From Vreelandella andesensis (GTDB lineage: Bacteria; Pseudomonadota; Gammaproteobacteria; Pseudomonadales; Halomonadaceae), in assembly GCF_003989795.1 (NCBI RefSeq), contig NZ_RZHG01000003.1, forward strand, positions 124,001-188,000: a DNA stretch of 64,000 nucleotides, in the 5' to 3' direction. The notes under the pieces are model-generated. The model saw only the letters and a list, made by a program, of their open reading frames with translations, was not told the origin of the DNA and did no database searches. Below are positions 17,853 to 27,906 of the stretch, piece after piece; positions within the stretch are counted from its first letter, which is position 1, and each line of letters starts with the position of its first letter. Made by a program: the position numbers and the translations under genes.

Positions 17853-18940
17853 TAAGCGTCCTGAAGGGCCGAAAGCTGTTCTGCTTGGTATTCGTGGATC
17901 AGCGGTTCAATAACATCATCAAGCTGCTCACCCGTAATAACTTCGGTTAATTTATAAAGTGTTAGGTTAATACGGTGGTCGGTAATCCGGCCTTGGGGAA
18001 AATTGTAAGTACGAATGCGCTCGCTACGATCTCCCGAGCCCACCAAGGAGCGGCGAGCATCCGCCTGCTCTTGACGCTGTGAATCAACCGCATTGCGTTT
18101 TAGTTTGGCTGCTAGCAGCGACATCGCCTTTGCACGGTTTTTGTGCTGACTACGCTCTTCCTGACACTCCACCACCACGCCGGTAGGCAAGTGAGTAATA
18201 CGGATAGCAGAATCTGTGGTGTTGACGTGCTGACCGCCCGCACCGCTTGAACGGTAAGTATCAACGCGTAAGTCCGAAGGATTAATATCGATATCACCAA
18301 CGTCGTCCACTTCGGGCATGACCGCCACCGTACAAGCAGACGTATGTATCCGACCTTGCGATTCCGTCGCTGGCACCCGCTGTACGCGGTGGGCGCCAGA
18401 TTCAAACTTCAGACGCGCGTAAACACCGTCGCCTTTCACCCGAGAAATAACCTCTTTGTAGCCACCCTGCTCACCGTGACTTGCACTGACAACTTCAACG
18501 CGCCAGCCACGTTTTTCGGCATAACGTGAGTACATACGAAACAGATCGCCAGCGAAAATAGCGGCCTCATCCCCACCCGTGCCAGCACGTACTTCCAAGA
18601 ACACGCTGCGGCCATCATCCGGGTCTTTAGGAACCAGCAGGCGTTTCAGCTCACTATCTAGCGCTTCGAGCTGCTCGTGCCCATCACTGATTTCCATTTC
18701 CGCCAGTTCGCGCATATCAGGGTCGCTGTCGCGGCTTAACTGCACGGCTTCTTCGATGCTTTTTTCCACTTCACCGTAACGCTGCCAGGCGGCGACCAGC
18801 GCTTCTAATTCAGCGTATTCACGAGAATAGTCGCGAAAGCGCTGCTGGTTATTAATCACCTCAGGATCAGACAGTAGCATTGCCAGCTCTTCAAAGCGGT
18901 CGGCAAAGCTATCTAGGCGTTGGCGCAATGTCTCTTTCAT
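17852..18940 (-). CDS. prfA: Peptide chain release factor 1
   Basis: 362-residue RF1, which recognises UAA and UAG and triggers peptide release. The codon-reading PAT motif (P190-A-T192) is followed by the catalytic GGQ at 235-237. The N-terminal coiled-coil domain covers about 1-100. Length and motif spacing match E. coli RF1. It overlaps the hemA end by four bases (ATGA) and prmC by one, so hemA-prfA-prmC is a tightly coupled operon. Confidence 0.97.
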   Translation of the reverse strand: MKETLRQRLDSFADRFEELAMLLSDPEVINNQQRFRDYSREYAELEALVAAWQRYGEVEKSIEEAVQLSRDSDPDMRELAEMEISDGHEQLEALDSELKRLLVPKDPDDGRSVFLEVRAGTGGDEAAIFAGDLFRMYSRYAEKRGWRVEVVSASHGEQGGYKEVISRVKGDGVYARLKFESGAHRVQRVPATESQGRIHTSACTVAVMPEVDDVGDIDINPSDLRVDTYRSSGAGGQHVNTTDSAIRITHLPTGVVVECQEERSQHKNRAKAMSLLAAKLKRNAVDSQRQEQADARRSLVGSGDRSERIRTYNFPQGRITDHRINLTLYKLTEVITGEQLDDVIEPLIHEYQAEQLSALQDA

Positions 18941-20247
18941 GCGGGTGTATCATCCTTCTGGCGTTTTACCGCGGCCATTGGTTGCTCAAAGGCAGGCTTA
19001 GCAGGCAATAGTATATTGGGCGCGGCATTCAGCAATTCGTTATTTTCTTGGGAGGCAGCGTCGCGCAAGGCAAGCGTGGGCTGGTGCATTAAACGATTTG
19101 CCAGTTGGTGGGCTAATCGTTCAATTATCTTGGCAGGATCTTCGCCTTTTGCTAACCGCTCAAGGGCTTGTTCACGAGAGTGGTCACGAATGGCCTCTCC
19201 ATGAAGGCGATAGTCGCGAATGAGTTCACCACCATTACGGATTCGGCGTTCATGCTGCCAGCTGCCCACTCCGTGCTCAATGAGTGATTCAGCTTGATCA
19301 GCGGCGACTTGACGGTGACGGCGATTCTCTTCGATGACCTCTTGTAAGTCATCGACGGTATAAAGAAAGACATCTGCAAGTTCACCTACTTCTGGCTCAA
19401 TATCACGGGGTACCGCAATATCCACCATAAACACAGGACGGTGGCGGCGCTTTTTCAGCGCACGCTCTACCATGCCCTTCCCTAGAATAGGTAGCGGCGA
19501 AGCAGTTGAGGATATGACGATATCAGCTTGCTCTAACGCCTCCGGTATCTCTGACAGCGTAATAGCAGAACCACCCAGCGGAGCAGACACTTGTTCGGCA
19601 CGTTCACGGGTACGATTGGCTACCGTTAGATGCCGCACCCCGGCTTCATGAAGATGACGCGCGACCAGTTCAATGGTTTCTCCTGCCCCGATCAAGAGGG
19701 CTCTGGCGCGGCTAAAATCATCAAAAATACGGCTCGCCATGCTGACAGCAGCGTAAGCCACCGACACAGGATTTTTGCCAATGCCGGTTTCAGTGCGCAC
19801 CTGCTTGGCTACTGCGAAAGTGTGTTGGAATAAACGCTCCAATTCGCCACCTAGGCCATTAGCTTGGCGAGCCTGCTGATAAGCATCTTTCAACTGACCG
19901 AGTATCTGTGGTTCGCCCAGCACCATAGAATCCAGGCCAACGGCGACACGCATCAAATGACGCGCAGCATCGTTGTCAAGATAATGATAGGCGCAGCGGG
20001 AAAGGTCTTCGACGCGCAAATTATGAAAGCGCCCAAGCCAATCCAGCACGGCGTGCTCACCGGCGGCATCCGTCACGCAGTAAAGCTCGGTACGGTTACA
20101 CGTCGAAAGCACAGCCGCTTCGCTGATTTGTGGCAGGTTACGCAGTTCCGTCAACGCGCTTTCCAGCTGCGTTGGCGTAAATGCAACCTGCTCACGTACG
20201 GCCACGCTGGCAGTACGATGATTTATTCCCAGGGCAAGAAGCGTCAT
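18937..20247 (-). CDS. hemA: Glutamyl-tRNA reductase
   Basis: 436-residue NADPH-dependent enzyme converting glutamyl-tRNA to glutamate-1-semialdehyde, the first committed step of C5-pathway haem synthesis. [13 protein letters not shown] (7-19) and catalytic C50 in [10 protein letters not shown] are intact, as is the NADPH-binding GAGE at the start of the central domain and the C-terminal dimerisation helix. The last about 25 residues are a poorly conserved tail. First gene of hemA-prfA-prmC, divergent from a TPR lipoprotein gene. The 320-base intergenic region holds a seven-copy tandem array. Confidence 0.96.
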   Translation of the reverse strand: MTLLALGINHRTASVAVREQVAFTPTQLESALTELRNLPQISEAAVLSTCNRTELYCVTDAAGEHAVLDWLGRFHNLRVEDLSRCAYHYLDNDAARHLMRVAVGLDSMVLGEPQILGQLKDAYQQARQANGLGGELERLFQHTFAVAKQVRTETGIGKNPVSVAYAAVSMASRIFDDFSRARALLIGAGETIELVARHLHEAGVRHLTVANRTRERAEQVSAPLGGSAITLSEIPEALEQADIVISSTASPLPILGKGMVERALKKRRHRPVFMVDIAVPRDIEPEVGELADVFLYTVDDLQEVIEENRRHRQVAADQAESLIEHGVGSWQHERRIRNGGELIRDYRLHGEAIRDHSREQALERLAKGEDPAKIIERLAHQLANRLMHQPTLALRDAASQENNELLNAAPNILLPAKPAFEQPMAAVKRQKDDTPA

Positions 20248-20342
20248 GCGTTATGCGTCTTCGCTAGTGGATCGGTCGTCACGTCATTTGTCGATCTGAA
20301 TGTCTGAAGCTTGCCAAAGCAAGTCTAAAAGAGTGGGTAGAT

Positions 20343-20433
20343 GCAATGAGTAATGCTATGACTAAGGACTATGAGCAAATACTATGAGCAAATGCTATGA
20401 GTAACTACCATGAGTAGATACCATGAATAGATA
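20343..20433. repeat. Seven tandem copies of a 13-bp unit
   Basis: Units such as CTATGAGCAAATA, CTATGAGCAAATG, CTATGAGTAACTA, CCATGAGTAGATA and CCATGAATAGATA follow each other without spacers. They fill the centre of the 320-base hemA/TPR-gene divergent promoter region. Each unit carries an ATG, but the 13-base period shifts the frame at every repeat, so it is not coding. Outside the array (20248-20342 and 20434-20567) I see no gene. Confidence 0.9.
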
Positions 20434-20567
20434 CTATAGATTGCACCACCCACCTCGTTTTCAAGGTGAAATATTCTATCACAGCACAGCATGTTCTGGC
20501 GCACACCACTTTGCCGCAGGCAGCCAAGCCGCTATGCTGAGCATTCGGCCACCTGATCGAGAGACGC

Positions 20568-22358
20568 ATGCCCCTTCGCGCGACACTACTGGGTCACCCC
20601 CTATCGTTACTGGGTTTCCCCCTACTGCCCTTGGCCGCCACGCTATTATTGAGCGGCTGCCAGTTTTCCCCTTCCCAAGAGAATGGGGTTCAGCATAGTG
20701 CTCACGACCCCATGCAATCAGCGCCGCCGATTACCCGCGGGCTGGATGCCGAGGGCCTTCGCTCACTATTAGCCGCAGAACTCGCAGGGCAACGGGGCGA
20801 TTATCGCTACGCTAGCCAAGGCTACTTGGACGCCGCTAGACGCTACAGCAATCCGGCATTGGCCGAGCGTGCCACCTTTGCAGCGCGCTTTGGCAATGAT
20901 GCTGCATTAATGGAAGCGTCAGCGATTCGCTGGCGTGAATTAGCGCCTCAGGCAGAGCTTCCGAATAGGCTGTTGGCAACACTTTCGTTACAACGGGGAG
21001 ATTGGCTAGATAGCCTAGAGCAGCGCCTAGCGATCGCTCAAGCAGGAGGCAATGGTGAAATAGCCGCTTTTTCCGAAGCAGCGGTGGCCGAAGAGGCACC
21101 ATTGAACCTGCTGATTCAGCCACTGCGCGATTATCTTGCCCAGCCTAGCGCCCAACAAAATGAATTCTATAGCGATGTGTTACTTGGCGCCGCACTGATC
21201 GAGTCAGCGCTGGGGCAAACGCGTCAAGCGCAACAGCATCTTGATCAAGTCACTCAGCGTTCACCCGACTCTGCCGCGTTGTGGCTTGCTAAGGCTCGGC
21301 TAGCATCAGAAACAGGCGATCATCGTGGTGCTCAGCGAGCCGCTCAACAGGGGCTAGACTTAGCGCCGGATGATGTTCGTTTTATATTAATGCTGGCCCA
21401 GGCTGAAATTCGCCTGAACAACATTGCCGCTGCGGAAGCCCAAACCAACGCATTGCTAGACACCCATGGTGGTAACGAAGAATTACGCATTGCTCTGGCA
21501 CAACTCTACCTGGAAGAAGGCCATAGCGAACCAGCGTATCGGCTGCTGCAGCCCCTTGTAGGTCAAGATAGCGCACCTGAAATTGTTTACTTCTTATTGG
21601 GCGCCATTGCTCAATCCCAAGAAGAAGTCGATAACGCGCTGCTGTATTACAGACAAGTACAAGGCGGCAACGAATTTCTACCTGCCCGAGCCGCCGCCGC
21701 GCGCATGCTGATTGAAAATGATCGCCTACTCGATGCTCGTGCGATGCTTCGCATCGAACGAATGCGCCACGATGCCTACTTCGGCGAGTTGGTAATGCTA
21801 GAAATACAGCTACTTGATGAATTTAATCTGCAAGAAGATGCGTCAGCACTGCTTGATAGAGAAATTACTCGTACGCCAGATGACACCAGCCTGCTGTACT
21901 TAAGGGCAATGCGTGCTTGGGAAGCGGGCAATATCGAAGCGATGGAACGCGACCTGCGCCAGATACTGCAAACCGAACCCGATAATGCTGATGCATTAAA
22001 TGCGCTGGGCTACACACTTGCAGATCTGAATCTACAGGGGCGTCTAGAAGAAGCGCGAGATTTGATTGAGCGTGCCTATGAAAAAGATCCCAGTAATCCA
22101 GCAATACTCGACAGTATGGGTTGGGTTTATTTTCGGCTTGGCAAACCCAACGATGCGCTTGCATGGCTAGAAAGTGCCTATGCACAGATGCCCGATCAAG
22201 AAATCGCCGCTCATTTAGCCGAAGTGCTTAACGCTTTGGGGCGCAGTGAAGAAGCACGCCAACTGATCGAGCGAATTCTTCAGCGGGCAAGCTATCACCC
22301 ACAAATCGATGACTTACTGAAGCGCCATCCTGAACTAACCCCAGTAAGCACACCCTAA
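20568..22358 (+). CDS. TPR-repeat outer-membrane lipoprotein
   Basis: 596-residue lipoprotein with a lipobox LLSGC (Cys about residue 31), followed by repeated tetratricopeptide helices. Clear ones lie in the C-terminal half (ALNALGYTLADLNLQGRLEEA and AILDSMGWVYFRLGKPNDALAWLESAY). TPR proteins at this position before lolB-ispE are common in gammaproteobacteria and are presumed scaffolds for envelope assembly; no enzymatic motif is visible. The start is the ATG just after GAGAGACGC. It is divergent from hemA and followed by lolB after about 80 bases. Confidence 0.85.
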   Translation: MPLRATLLGHPLSLLGFPLLPLAATLLLSGCQFSPSQENGVQHSAHDPMQSAPPITRGLDAEGLRSLLAAELAGQRGDYRYASQGYLDAARRYSNPALAERATFAARFGNDAALMEASAIRWRELAPQAELPNRLLATLSLQRGDWLDSLEQRLAIAQAGGNGEIAAFSEAAVAEEAPLNLLIQPLRDYLAQPSAQQNEFYSDVLLGAALIESALGQTRQAQQHLDQVTQRSPDSAALWLAKARLASETGDHRGAQRAAQQGLDLAPDDVRFILMLAQAEIRLNNIAAAEAQTNALLDTHGGNEELRIALAQLYLEEGHSEPAYRLLQPLVGQDSAPEIVYFLLGAIAQSQEEVDNALLYYRQVQGGNEFLPARAAAARMLIENDRLLDARAMLRIERMRHDAYFGELVMLEIQLLDEFNLQEDASALLDREITRTPDDTSLLYLRAMRAWEAGNIEAMERDLRQILQTEPDNADALNALGYTLADLNLQGRLEEARDLIERAYEKDPSNPAILDSMGWVYFRLGKPNDALAWLESAYAQMPDQEIAAHLAEVLNALGRSEEARQLIERILQRASYHPQIDDLLKRHPELTPVSTP

Positions 22359-22367
22359 TACGGCACC

Positions 22368-22406
22368 CTTATATAAAGACCTTATATAAAGACCATATAT
22401 AAAGAT
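22368..22406. repeat. Three tandem copies of a 13-bp unit upstream of lolB
   Basis: CTTATATAAAGAC twice, then CATATATAAAGAT. The TATATAAA core could supply a -10 element for lolB, whose ATG is 32 bases after the array. Confidence 0.85.
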
Positions 22407-22437
22407 AGTTTACGCAGTACTGACATGGAGCCAGTTT

Positions 22438-23091
22438 ATGTTGATCAATTCCCTGCCCGCGAGCCGCTTCTCGATATTCGGTCGCTCTACTCGCTTACTA
22501 ATCGCCGGCATTGCTTTATTAGCGCTTGCCGGCTGCGCCACACAAGCCCCCGTTGACGATGGCGGACGCCAAGCCGGGCAATGGGAGCGCCAGCAGGCGG
22601 ACGTTGACGCCTTCGATACCTGGACACTTGTAGGCAAAGCAGGGCTTCGCACCCCCCAAGAAAACAACAGCGCTAACCTAGACTGGAATCAACACCCCCA
22701 CTATTTTCGCATGTTGATCAGCGGCCCCTTTGGCGGTGGACGTAGCGTGCTGGAAGGCCGTGAAGGACGCTTTTCACTGACCACTAGCGATGGTCGCTTT
22801 GAAGCAGAAACACCAGAAGCCTTAATGGAAGAACAGCTTGGATGGTCATTGCCAGTTCGCGCCATGCCCGACTGGGTTCGCGGCCTACCGGGCGACCACG
22901 CCAGCTACCAGTTAGAAACAGACGAACTCGGCTTCCCTAACCATTTACAGCAAGATGGCTGGGAGATCGACTACCGTGACTGGGAGCAAGTTGAGGGTAT
23001 GTGGTTACCTCGCCGACTCGTGATGAACTACGGCGACCTTCGCATCACCCTGGTGGTTAATCAGTGGCAATCCACTAATCAGGACGCCTAG
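22438..23091 (+). CDS. lolB: Outer-membrane lipoprotein insertion factor LolB
   Basis: 217-residue lipoprotein that accepts lipoproteins from LolA and inserts them into the outer membrane. The signal peptide ends in the lipobox LALAGC (Cys about residue 32). The mature domain has LolB hallmarks WTLVGKAGLRTPQENNSANLDWNQ and the ISGPFGGGRSVLEG strand region. GGAG precedes the ATG. It is followed after a few bases by ispE, the usual arrangement. Confidence 0.92.
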   Translation: MLINSLPASRFSIFGRSTRLLIAGIALLALAGCATQAPVDDGGRQAGQWERQQADVDAFDTWTLVGKAGLRTPQENNSANLDWNQHPHYFRMLISGPFGGGRSVLEGREGRFSLTTSDGRFEAETPEALMEEQLGWSLPVRAMPDWVRGLPGDHASYQLETDELGFPNHLQQDGWEIDYRDWEQVEGMWLPRRLVMNYGDLRITLVVNQWQSTNQDA

Positions 23092-23108
23092 GCCAGTTGA
23101 GAGCGCAC

Positions 23109-23969
23109 ATGCCTGCAACAATTCCAGCGTTGACACTGCCTGCACCCGCTAAGCTAAATCGTATGCTGCATATCGTAGGCCGTCGCCAAGACGGCTACCA
23201 CGAGCTGCAGACGCTTTTTCAGCTGATCGATTTGTGCGACTACCTTACTTTCATGCCGCGCAATGACAGTGCCATTACTCTTTCTAATGACCTTAGTGGC
23301 GTCGCCCACAACGACAATTTAATCGTGCGGGCTGCTCAATTACTGCAGCAGGCAAGCGGCACCCACCAAGGGGTTTCAGTCACCATCGAAAAGAATCTAC
23401 CAATGGGAGGCGGCCTTGGCGGTGGAAGCTCTAATGCCGCGACTACCCTGGTCGGGTTAAACCATCTGTGGAAGCTAGGGCTGAGTAATGCAACGCTTGC
23501 GAAACTAGGGCTGACGCTGGGAGCCGATGTGCCGGTGTTTGTTCACGGTCATAGTGCTTGGGCAGAAGGCGTCGGCGAAAAGCTTACGTCTGTCACTCTA
23601 GACACGCCTTGGTTCGTGGTCATTCATCCAGGCGTTAGCGTCTCGACACCTGCAATCTTCCAAGACCCAGAATTGACACGCGACAGCCTCCCCATTACTA
23701 TGGCGCGCGCACTGCAGGGGGGAGCGCCCGAGTGGCGTAACGACTGCGAAGCTATCGTCAAAAGACGCTATCCGCCAATTGCGGAAGCATTGAACTGGCT
23801 CACGCAGCATGCACCTAGTCGGTTGACCGGTACCGGCGCCTGCTTGTTTGCGGCTTTTGATTCACAGCTAGCCGCGCAAGCCGTCGCACAAATGGCAGGT
23901 CAACATTGGTATTCATGGGTAGCGCGCGGACTCAACACCTCTCCCCTACAAGATGCTCTGGGCCGCTGA
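23109..23969 (+). CDS. ispE: 4-diphosphocytidyl-2-C-methyl-D-erythritol kinase
   Basis: 286-residue GHMP kinase phosphorylating CDP-ME in the MEP isoprenoid pathway. PAPAKLN at 11-17 carries the catalytic-site Lys. The ATP-binding loop GGGLGGGSSN is at 100-109, the catalytic Asp is in LGADVPVF, and the C-terminal GTGACLF motif is present. I chose the ATG at 23109 over a TTG 12 bases upstream because a GAGA sequence precedes it at suitable distance. It is close behind lolB. Confidence 0.94.
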   Translation: MPATIPALTLPAPAKLNRMLHIVGRRQDGYHELQTLFQLIDLCDYLTFMPRNDSAITLSNDLSGVAHNDNLIVRAAQLLQQASGTHQGVSVTIEKNLPMGGGLGGGSSNAATTLVGLNHLWKLGLSNATLAKLGLTLGADVPVFVHGHSAWAEGVGEKLTSVTLDTPWFVVIHPGVSVSTPAIFQDPELTRDSLPITMARALQGGAPEWRNDCEAIVKRRYPPIAEALNWLTQHAPSRLTGTGACLFAAFDSQLAAQAVAQMAGQHWYSWVARGLNTSPLQDALGR

Positions 23970-24049
23970 AAGCGCCCGGTCATCGTATTAGATTGCAAGA
24001 TGATCTGCGTTTTCTCCCCTGATCCCCAACACTGCAAAGGTGGCTGCGC

Positions 24050-24991
24050 GTGTCAAAATTGATGGTTTTCACCGGGAATGCCAATCCCGAACTCGCTCAA
24101 AAGATTGCCGAGAGCTTAGACAGCCGTATGGGTAATGCCACGGTCGGTCAATTTAGCGACGGCGAAATCGCGGTCGAGATCAATGAAAACGTGCGTGGTA
24201 AGGATGTGTTCATCCTGCAATCCACCTGTGCCCCCACGAATGATAACCTGATGGAACTGATTCTGATGGTGGATGCCCTGCGTCGCGCCTCAGCTGCCCG
24301 AATTACGGCGGTCGTTCCTTACTTTGGTTATGCTCGCCAGGATCGTCGCGTACGCTCTGCCCGCGTTCCCATCTCAGCCAAAGTTGTCGCTGATATGATG
24401 GTAAAAGCAGGTGTTGATCGCGTTATGACGATGGACCTGCACGCCGACCAAATCCAAGGTTTCTTCGACGTACCGGTTGATAACGTTTACGGCTCGCCCA
24501 TTTTGTTAGACGACATCGAGCGCCAGAACTATGAAGATCTCGTAGTGGTGTCTCCCGATGTGGGCGGCGTTGTTCGCGCTCGCGCTATCGCCAAACAGCT
24601 AAACGCTGATCTTGCCATTATCGACAAACGTCGCCCTCAGGCTAATCAGGCCCAGGTGATGCACATCATCGGTGAAATCGAAGGCCGCACTTGCGTGGTT
24701 GTCGATGACATGATTGATACCGCTGGCACGCTTTGCAAAGCCGGTGAAGCGTTGAAAGAGCATGGCGCTGCACGCGTTGTCGCTTATGCAACACACCCGA
24801 TTTTGTCTGGCCCTGCGGTCGACAATATCACCAACTCGGTGCTGGACGAGGTCGTCGTGACCGACACCATTCCGCTTTCTGACACTGCCCGTCGCAGCGG
24901 AAAAATTCGCCAGCTGAGCGTTGCGGGACTCATCGCGGAAGCTATTCGCCGAGTCAGCAACGAAGAATCCGTTAGCGCGATGTTCCATTAA
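24050..24991 (+). CDS. prs: Ribose-phosphate pyrophosphokinase (PRPP synthetase)
   Basis: 313-residue enzyme making PRPP from ribose-5-phosphate and ATP for nucleotide, His and Trp synthesis. FFxY-type ATP contacts ([13 protein letters not shown]) and the PRPP loop [12 protein letters not shown] are present, and the sequence is colinear with E. coli Prs. GTG start, preceded by AAAGGTGG. The tRNA-Gln often found between ispE and prs in pseudomonads is absent here: the 80-base gap has no cloverleaf. Confidence 0.96.
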   Translation: MSKLMVFTGNANPELAQKIAESLDSRMGNATVGQFSDGEIAVEINENVRGKDVFILQSTCAPTNDNLMELILMVDALRRASAARITAVVPYFGYARQDRRVRSARVPISAKVVADMMVKAGVDRVMTMDLHADQIQGFFDVPVDNVYGSPILLDDIERQNYEDLVVVSPDVGGVVRARAIAKQLNADLAIIDKRRPQANQAQVMHIIGEIEGRTCVVVDDMIDTAGTLCKAGEALKEHGAARVVAYATHPILSGPAVDNITNSVLDEVVVTDTIPLSDTARRSGKIRQLSVAGLIAEAIRRVSNEESVSAMFH

Positions 24992-25087
24992 TCGCCTGAC
25001 GCAGTTGCCCCCTATTGGGGCCCTGGAAGCGTCGTCGTCTGGTCGCGGTCGGCGGCGTTTCCTTACTTAAACCAAGAGGCAAATTTC

Positions 25088-25735
25088 ATGTCTGATTTTA
25101 TCCTGAAAGCCAGCGTTCGTAACGACCTGGGGAAAGGTGCGAGCCGCCGCCTGCGTCGTGCGAACCAACAAGTACCGGCCGTTATTTACGGTGGTGAAAA
25201 AGGCGCTCAATCTATCTCTGTAGAAAAAACCGCTTTCTACAAAGCGATTGAGGACGAGTCCTTCTTCTCCTCGGTAATCAAACTGGTCATTGACGGCGCT
25301 GAAGAGCAAGTGGTTGTTCGTGACCTGCAGCGTCACCCGTTCAAGCCGCTACTAACCCACGCTGACTTCCTGCGTGTTGATGCCACCCACGAAATCACCA
25401 TGAACGTGCCGCTGCACGTTGTTGGCGAAGAGACGTGTGTCGGCATTAAAGACCAAGGTGGCGAACTGCACACTCTGGCCAACGAAGTCGCTATCAGCTG
25501 CTTGCCGAAAGATCTTCCAGACTTCCTGGAAGTCGATATCAGCAACGTCGAGCTAGGCACTACCCTTCACCTGTCTGACCTGACGTTACCAGCAGGCGTT
25601 ACGTCTGTTGACTTGTCTCACGGTGAAGAGCATGACAACGCCATCCTAAGCGTCACGAAAGTTAAAGTACGCGGCGGTGACGACGAAGACAGCGAAGGCG
25701 AAAGCGAGAGCGAAGAAGAGCCCAGCGCTGAGTAA
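25088..25735 (+). CDS. rplY: 50S ribosomal protein L25 (Ctc/TL5 type)
   Basis: 215-residue 5S-rRNA-binding L25 of the long general-stress (Ctc) form. The N-terminal L25 domain (about 1-95, with [14 protein letters not shown] and PAVIYGG) is followed by the beta C-terminal domain (96-190, [12 protein letters not shown]) and a very acidic tail of Glu, Ser and Asp (about 195-215). An AAGAGGCAAATTTC leader precedes the ATG. The acidic tail is longer than in non-halophiles by my recollection and may be a salt adaptation. The gene is followed by a strong terminator. Confidence 0.94.
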   Translation: MSDFILKASVRNDLGKGASRRLRRANQQVPAVIYGGEKGAQSISVEKTAFYKAIEDESFFSSVIKLVIDGAEEQVVVRDLQRHPFKPLLTHADFLRVDATHEITMNVPLHVVGEETCVGIKDQGGELHTLANEVAISCLPKDLPDFLEVDISNVELGTTLHLSDLTLPAGVTSVDLSHGEEHDNAILSVTKVKVRGGDDEDSEGESESEEEPSAE

Positions 25736-25808
25736 TCGCTAGTCACGGCGCTGCCAGCTGATGCTTTTCAACGCCGACTGGGCCATGCCCGCATGGTTCA
25801 GGAATGAT

Positions 25809-25841
25809 AAAATCAAGCGCTTCGGCGCTTGATTTTTTTTT
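25809..25841 (+). terminator. Rho-independent terminator after rplY
   Basis: AAAATCAAGCGC, UUCG-type loop TTCG, GCGCTTGATTTT and further T residues. A UUCG tetraloop on a GC-closed stem with a U-run is a textbook strong terminator. Confidence 0.95.
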
Positions 25842-25896
25842 GCGGTCTGACGTGACGTCGAAAATTTCTTCAAGAAATTTTTTATGAGGTGGGACA

Positions 25897-26478
25897 ATGA
25901 GCCAGGTAACGGCCATTATTGGCCTGGGCAACCCCGGTGCAGAATACGATGCAACTCGCCATAATGCGGGCTTCTGGCTAGTAGATGCGATTGCACGCAG
26001 CGCACAGTCGGAGCTTCGCCCGGAAAAGAAGTTTTTGGGCCTATACGCCAAAGTACGCGTTGGCGATCATGAACTACACCTTCTCAACCCCACGACGTTT
26101 ATGAATCGTAGCGGCGCTGCCGTCGCGGCGCTTGCACAGTTTTTTAAGCTAACGCCTGACAATTTATTGGTCGCTCATGATGAGCTAGACCTTCCGCCAG
26201 GGCAGGCACGCTATAAAAACGGCGGTGGCCATGGCGGTCATAACGGCCTGCGAGACATCATTAGCGCGCTGGGTAACCAGAAACAGTTTCACCGGGCAAG
26301 AATTGGCATCGGCCACCCCGGAGATGCACATCAGGTCGTTAATTATGTGCTTGGCCGACCCGGCAAAGCCGAACGGGAAGCCATTGAAAGCGCTTTAGAT
26401 GAGTGTCTGGCGACGTTACCACTCGCACTCTCTGGCGATTGGGCTAAAGCCATGAACCGCCTTCATAGCGTAAAATAG
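25897..26478 (+). CDS. pth: Peptidyl-tRNA hydrolase
   Basis: 193-residue esterase recycling peptidyl-tRNA released during translation. The active-site residues N12 (GLGNPG), H22 (TRHNAGF), N70 (FMNRSG) and D95 (AHDELDLPPG) are all in place. GAGGTGGG precedes the ATG. The order rplY-pth-ychF is conserved across gammaproteobacteria. Confidence 0.96.
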   Translation: MSQVTAIIGLGNPGAEYDATRHNAGFWLVDAIARSAQSELRPEKKFLGLYAKVRVGDHELHLLNPTTFMNRSGAAVAALAQFFKLTPDNLLVAHDELDLPPGQARYKNGGGHGGHNGLRDIISALGNQKQFHRARIGIGHPGDAHQVVNYVLGRPGKAEREAIESALDECLATLPLALSGDWAKAMNRLHSVK

Positions 26479-26508
26479 CAGCATACTTTATATGCACCCC
26501 TAACATCA

Positions 26509-26532
26509 GGCGTTCTAGCACGCCCTTTTTTT
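26509..26532 (+). terminator. Terminator between pth and ychF
   Basis: GGCGT, loop TCTAGC, ACGCC, then C and seven T residues. The stem is short, so partial readthrough into ychF is likely. Confidence 0.7.
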
Positions 26533-26587
26533 CAATATTGGCAGGCGCTTCGCTTATTGCGCTGCCCTAGCGGCCAGGAAGTAATTT

Positions 26588-27679
26588 ATGGGCTTTAACT
26601 GCGGTATCGTCGGCCTACCTAATGTAGGCAAATCCACGCTCTTTAACGCGCTGACCAAATCAGGTATTGATGCAGAAAATTTCCCGTTCTGCACCATTGA
26701 GCCTAACGTAGGCATCGTTCCCATGCCTGACCCGCGCCTTGATAAGCTTGCCGAAATCGTCAAGCCGCAAAAAGTGCTGCCGACAACAATGGAGTTTGTC
26801 GATATCGCAGGCTTAGTCGCTGGAGCGTCCAAAGGCGAAGGCTTAGGCAACAAGTTCTTGGCCAATATTCGCGAAACCCAAGCTATCGCCCATGTCGTGC
26901 GCTGCTTTGATAATGACAACGTGATCCACGTTGCCAATCAGGTTGACCCCAGATCAGATATTGAAACGATTAACATTGAGCTAGCGCTTGCCGACTTAGA
27001 TACCGTCGAGAAAGCCAGCCAACGCCTGACTCGCTCAGTGAAAGGCGGCGACAAAGACGCTACGGCCACAAAAGCCATTCTTGACCGCATTCAGCCTCAC
27101 CTTGCTGAAGGTATGCCGCTGCGTAGCTTTGGTCTTGATGAAGACGAGAAACGCCAAGTTAAAAGCTTTGGCTTCTTAACGCTTAAACCCACGATGTACA
27201 TCGCCAACGTTAATGAAGACGGGTTCGAGAACAACGCTTACCTGGATATCGTTAACGAGATTGCTGCTGAAGAAGGTGCGGTAGTCGTGCCAGTGTGTAA
27301 CCAGCTTGAAGCGGAAATAGCGGAGCTAGATGACGAAGAACGCAGCATGTTCCTAGCCGAAATGGGCATGGAAGAACCAGGGCTTGATCGCGTTATTCGC
27401 GCAGGCTATGCCCTGCTTGGCCTACAAACGTATTTCACTGCTGGCGTTAAGGAAGTACGCGCCTGGACAGTAAAAGAAGGTGCCAGTGCTCCGGAAGCCG
27501 CCGGCGTGATCCACACCGATTTCCAGAAAGGCTTTATCCGCGCCGAAGTGGTTGCCTACGAAGACTTCGTCTCACTCAACGGCGAGCAAGGGGCTAAAGA
27601 CGCTGGCAAATGGCGCTTAGAAGGCAAGGATTACATCGTTAAAGACGGTGATGTCATCCATTTCCGTTTTAACGTCTGA
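26588..27679 (+). CDS. ychF: Redox-regulated ATPase/GTPase YchF (OLA1)
   Basis: 363-residue Obg-related P-loop NTPase that binds ribosomes and prefers ATP. G1 is GLPNVGKST (8-16), G3 [16 protein letters not shown], and the altered G4 NVNED replaces NKxD, explaining the ATP preference of the family. A TGS domain closes the C-terminus ([23 protein letters not shown]). An AGGAAG ribosome site precedes it. Complete and typical. Confidence 0.96.
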   Translation: MGFNCGIVGLPNVGKSTLFNALTKSGIDAENFPFCTIEPNVGIVPMPDPRLDKLAEIVKPQKVLPTTMEFVDIAGLVAGASKGEGLGNKFLANIRETQAIAHVVRCFDNDNVIHVANQVDPRSDIETINIELALADLDTVEKASQRLTRSVKGGDKDATATKAILDRIQPHLAEGMPLRSFGLDEDEKRQVKSFGFLTLKPTMYIANVNEDGFENNAYLDIVNEIAAEEGAVVVPVCNQLEAEIAELDDEERSMFLAEMGMEEPGLDRVIRAGYALLGLQTYFTAGVKEVRAWTVKEGASAPEAAGVIHTDFQKGFIRAEVVAYEDFVSLNGEQGAKDAGKWRLEGKDYIVKDGDVIHFRFNV

Positions 27680-27710
27680 GAAGCAGTCGTTTGATAAATA
27701 AAAGAAACGC

Positions 27711-27739
27711 TTGACGAGCGACCGGCCACTGAGTAATAT
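27711..27739 (+). promoter_or_regulatory. Sigma-70 promoter of tRNA-Met
   Basis: TTGACG, 17 bases, TAATAT, followed by a GC-rich discriminator (CGCCCCCG) typical of stringently controlled stable-RNA promoters. The mature tRNA begins 16 bases after the -10 box. Confidence 0.85.
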
Positions 27740-27754
27740 TCGCCCCCGTTGAAA

Positions 27755-27831
27755 GGCTACGTAGCTCAGCTGGTTAGAGCACATCACTCATAATGATGGG
27801 GTCCCCTGTTCAAATCAGGGCGTAGCCACCA
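27755..27831 (+). tRNA. tRNA-Met (CAT), elongator type
   Basis: 77-base cloverleaf with acceptor GGCTACG/CGTAGCC, D-arm GCTCAGCTGGTTAGAGC, anticodon loop CTCATAA with CAT at 27789-27791, T-arm CCCTGTTCAAATCAGGG and encoded ACCA. It resembles E. coli elongator tRNA-Met rather than the initiator, because the first acceptor pair is G-C and not a mismatch. Confidence 0.96.
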
Positions 27832-27850
27832 AGCCTCACTTAAGTAATAC

Positions 27851-27888
27851 AAAAAAGCCCGCTGACGCATTGCCAGCGGGCTTTTTCA
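27851..27888. terminator. Bidirectional terminator between tRNA-Met and the M18 peptidase gene
   Basis: A-run, GCCCGCTG, nine-base loop, CAGCGGGC, T-run. A on one side and T on the other let it end both the tRNA (plus) and the aminopeptidase gene (minus). Confidence 0.92.
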
Positions 27889-27906
27889 TTATTTAAGCAT
27901 TTGCCG

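Noticed and set aside
20343..20433. Possible CRISPR array
   Set aside because: Units are 13 bp, contiguous, without spacers, and no cas gene is near.
23970..24049. tRNA-Gln expected between ispE and prs
   Set aside because: Eighty bases without a cloverleaf or CCA end on either strand.
25862..25880. Second terminator between rplY and pth (AAATTTCTT-C-AAGAAATTT then T-run)
   Set aside because: The stem is almost only A-T, has a one-base loop, and overlaps the leader of pth; the strong terminator just upstream already ends rplY.
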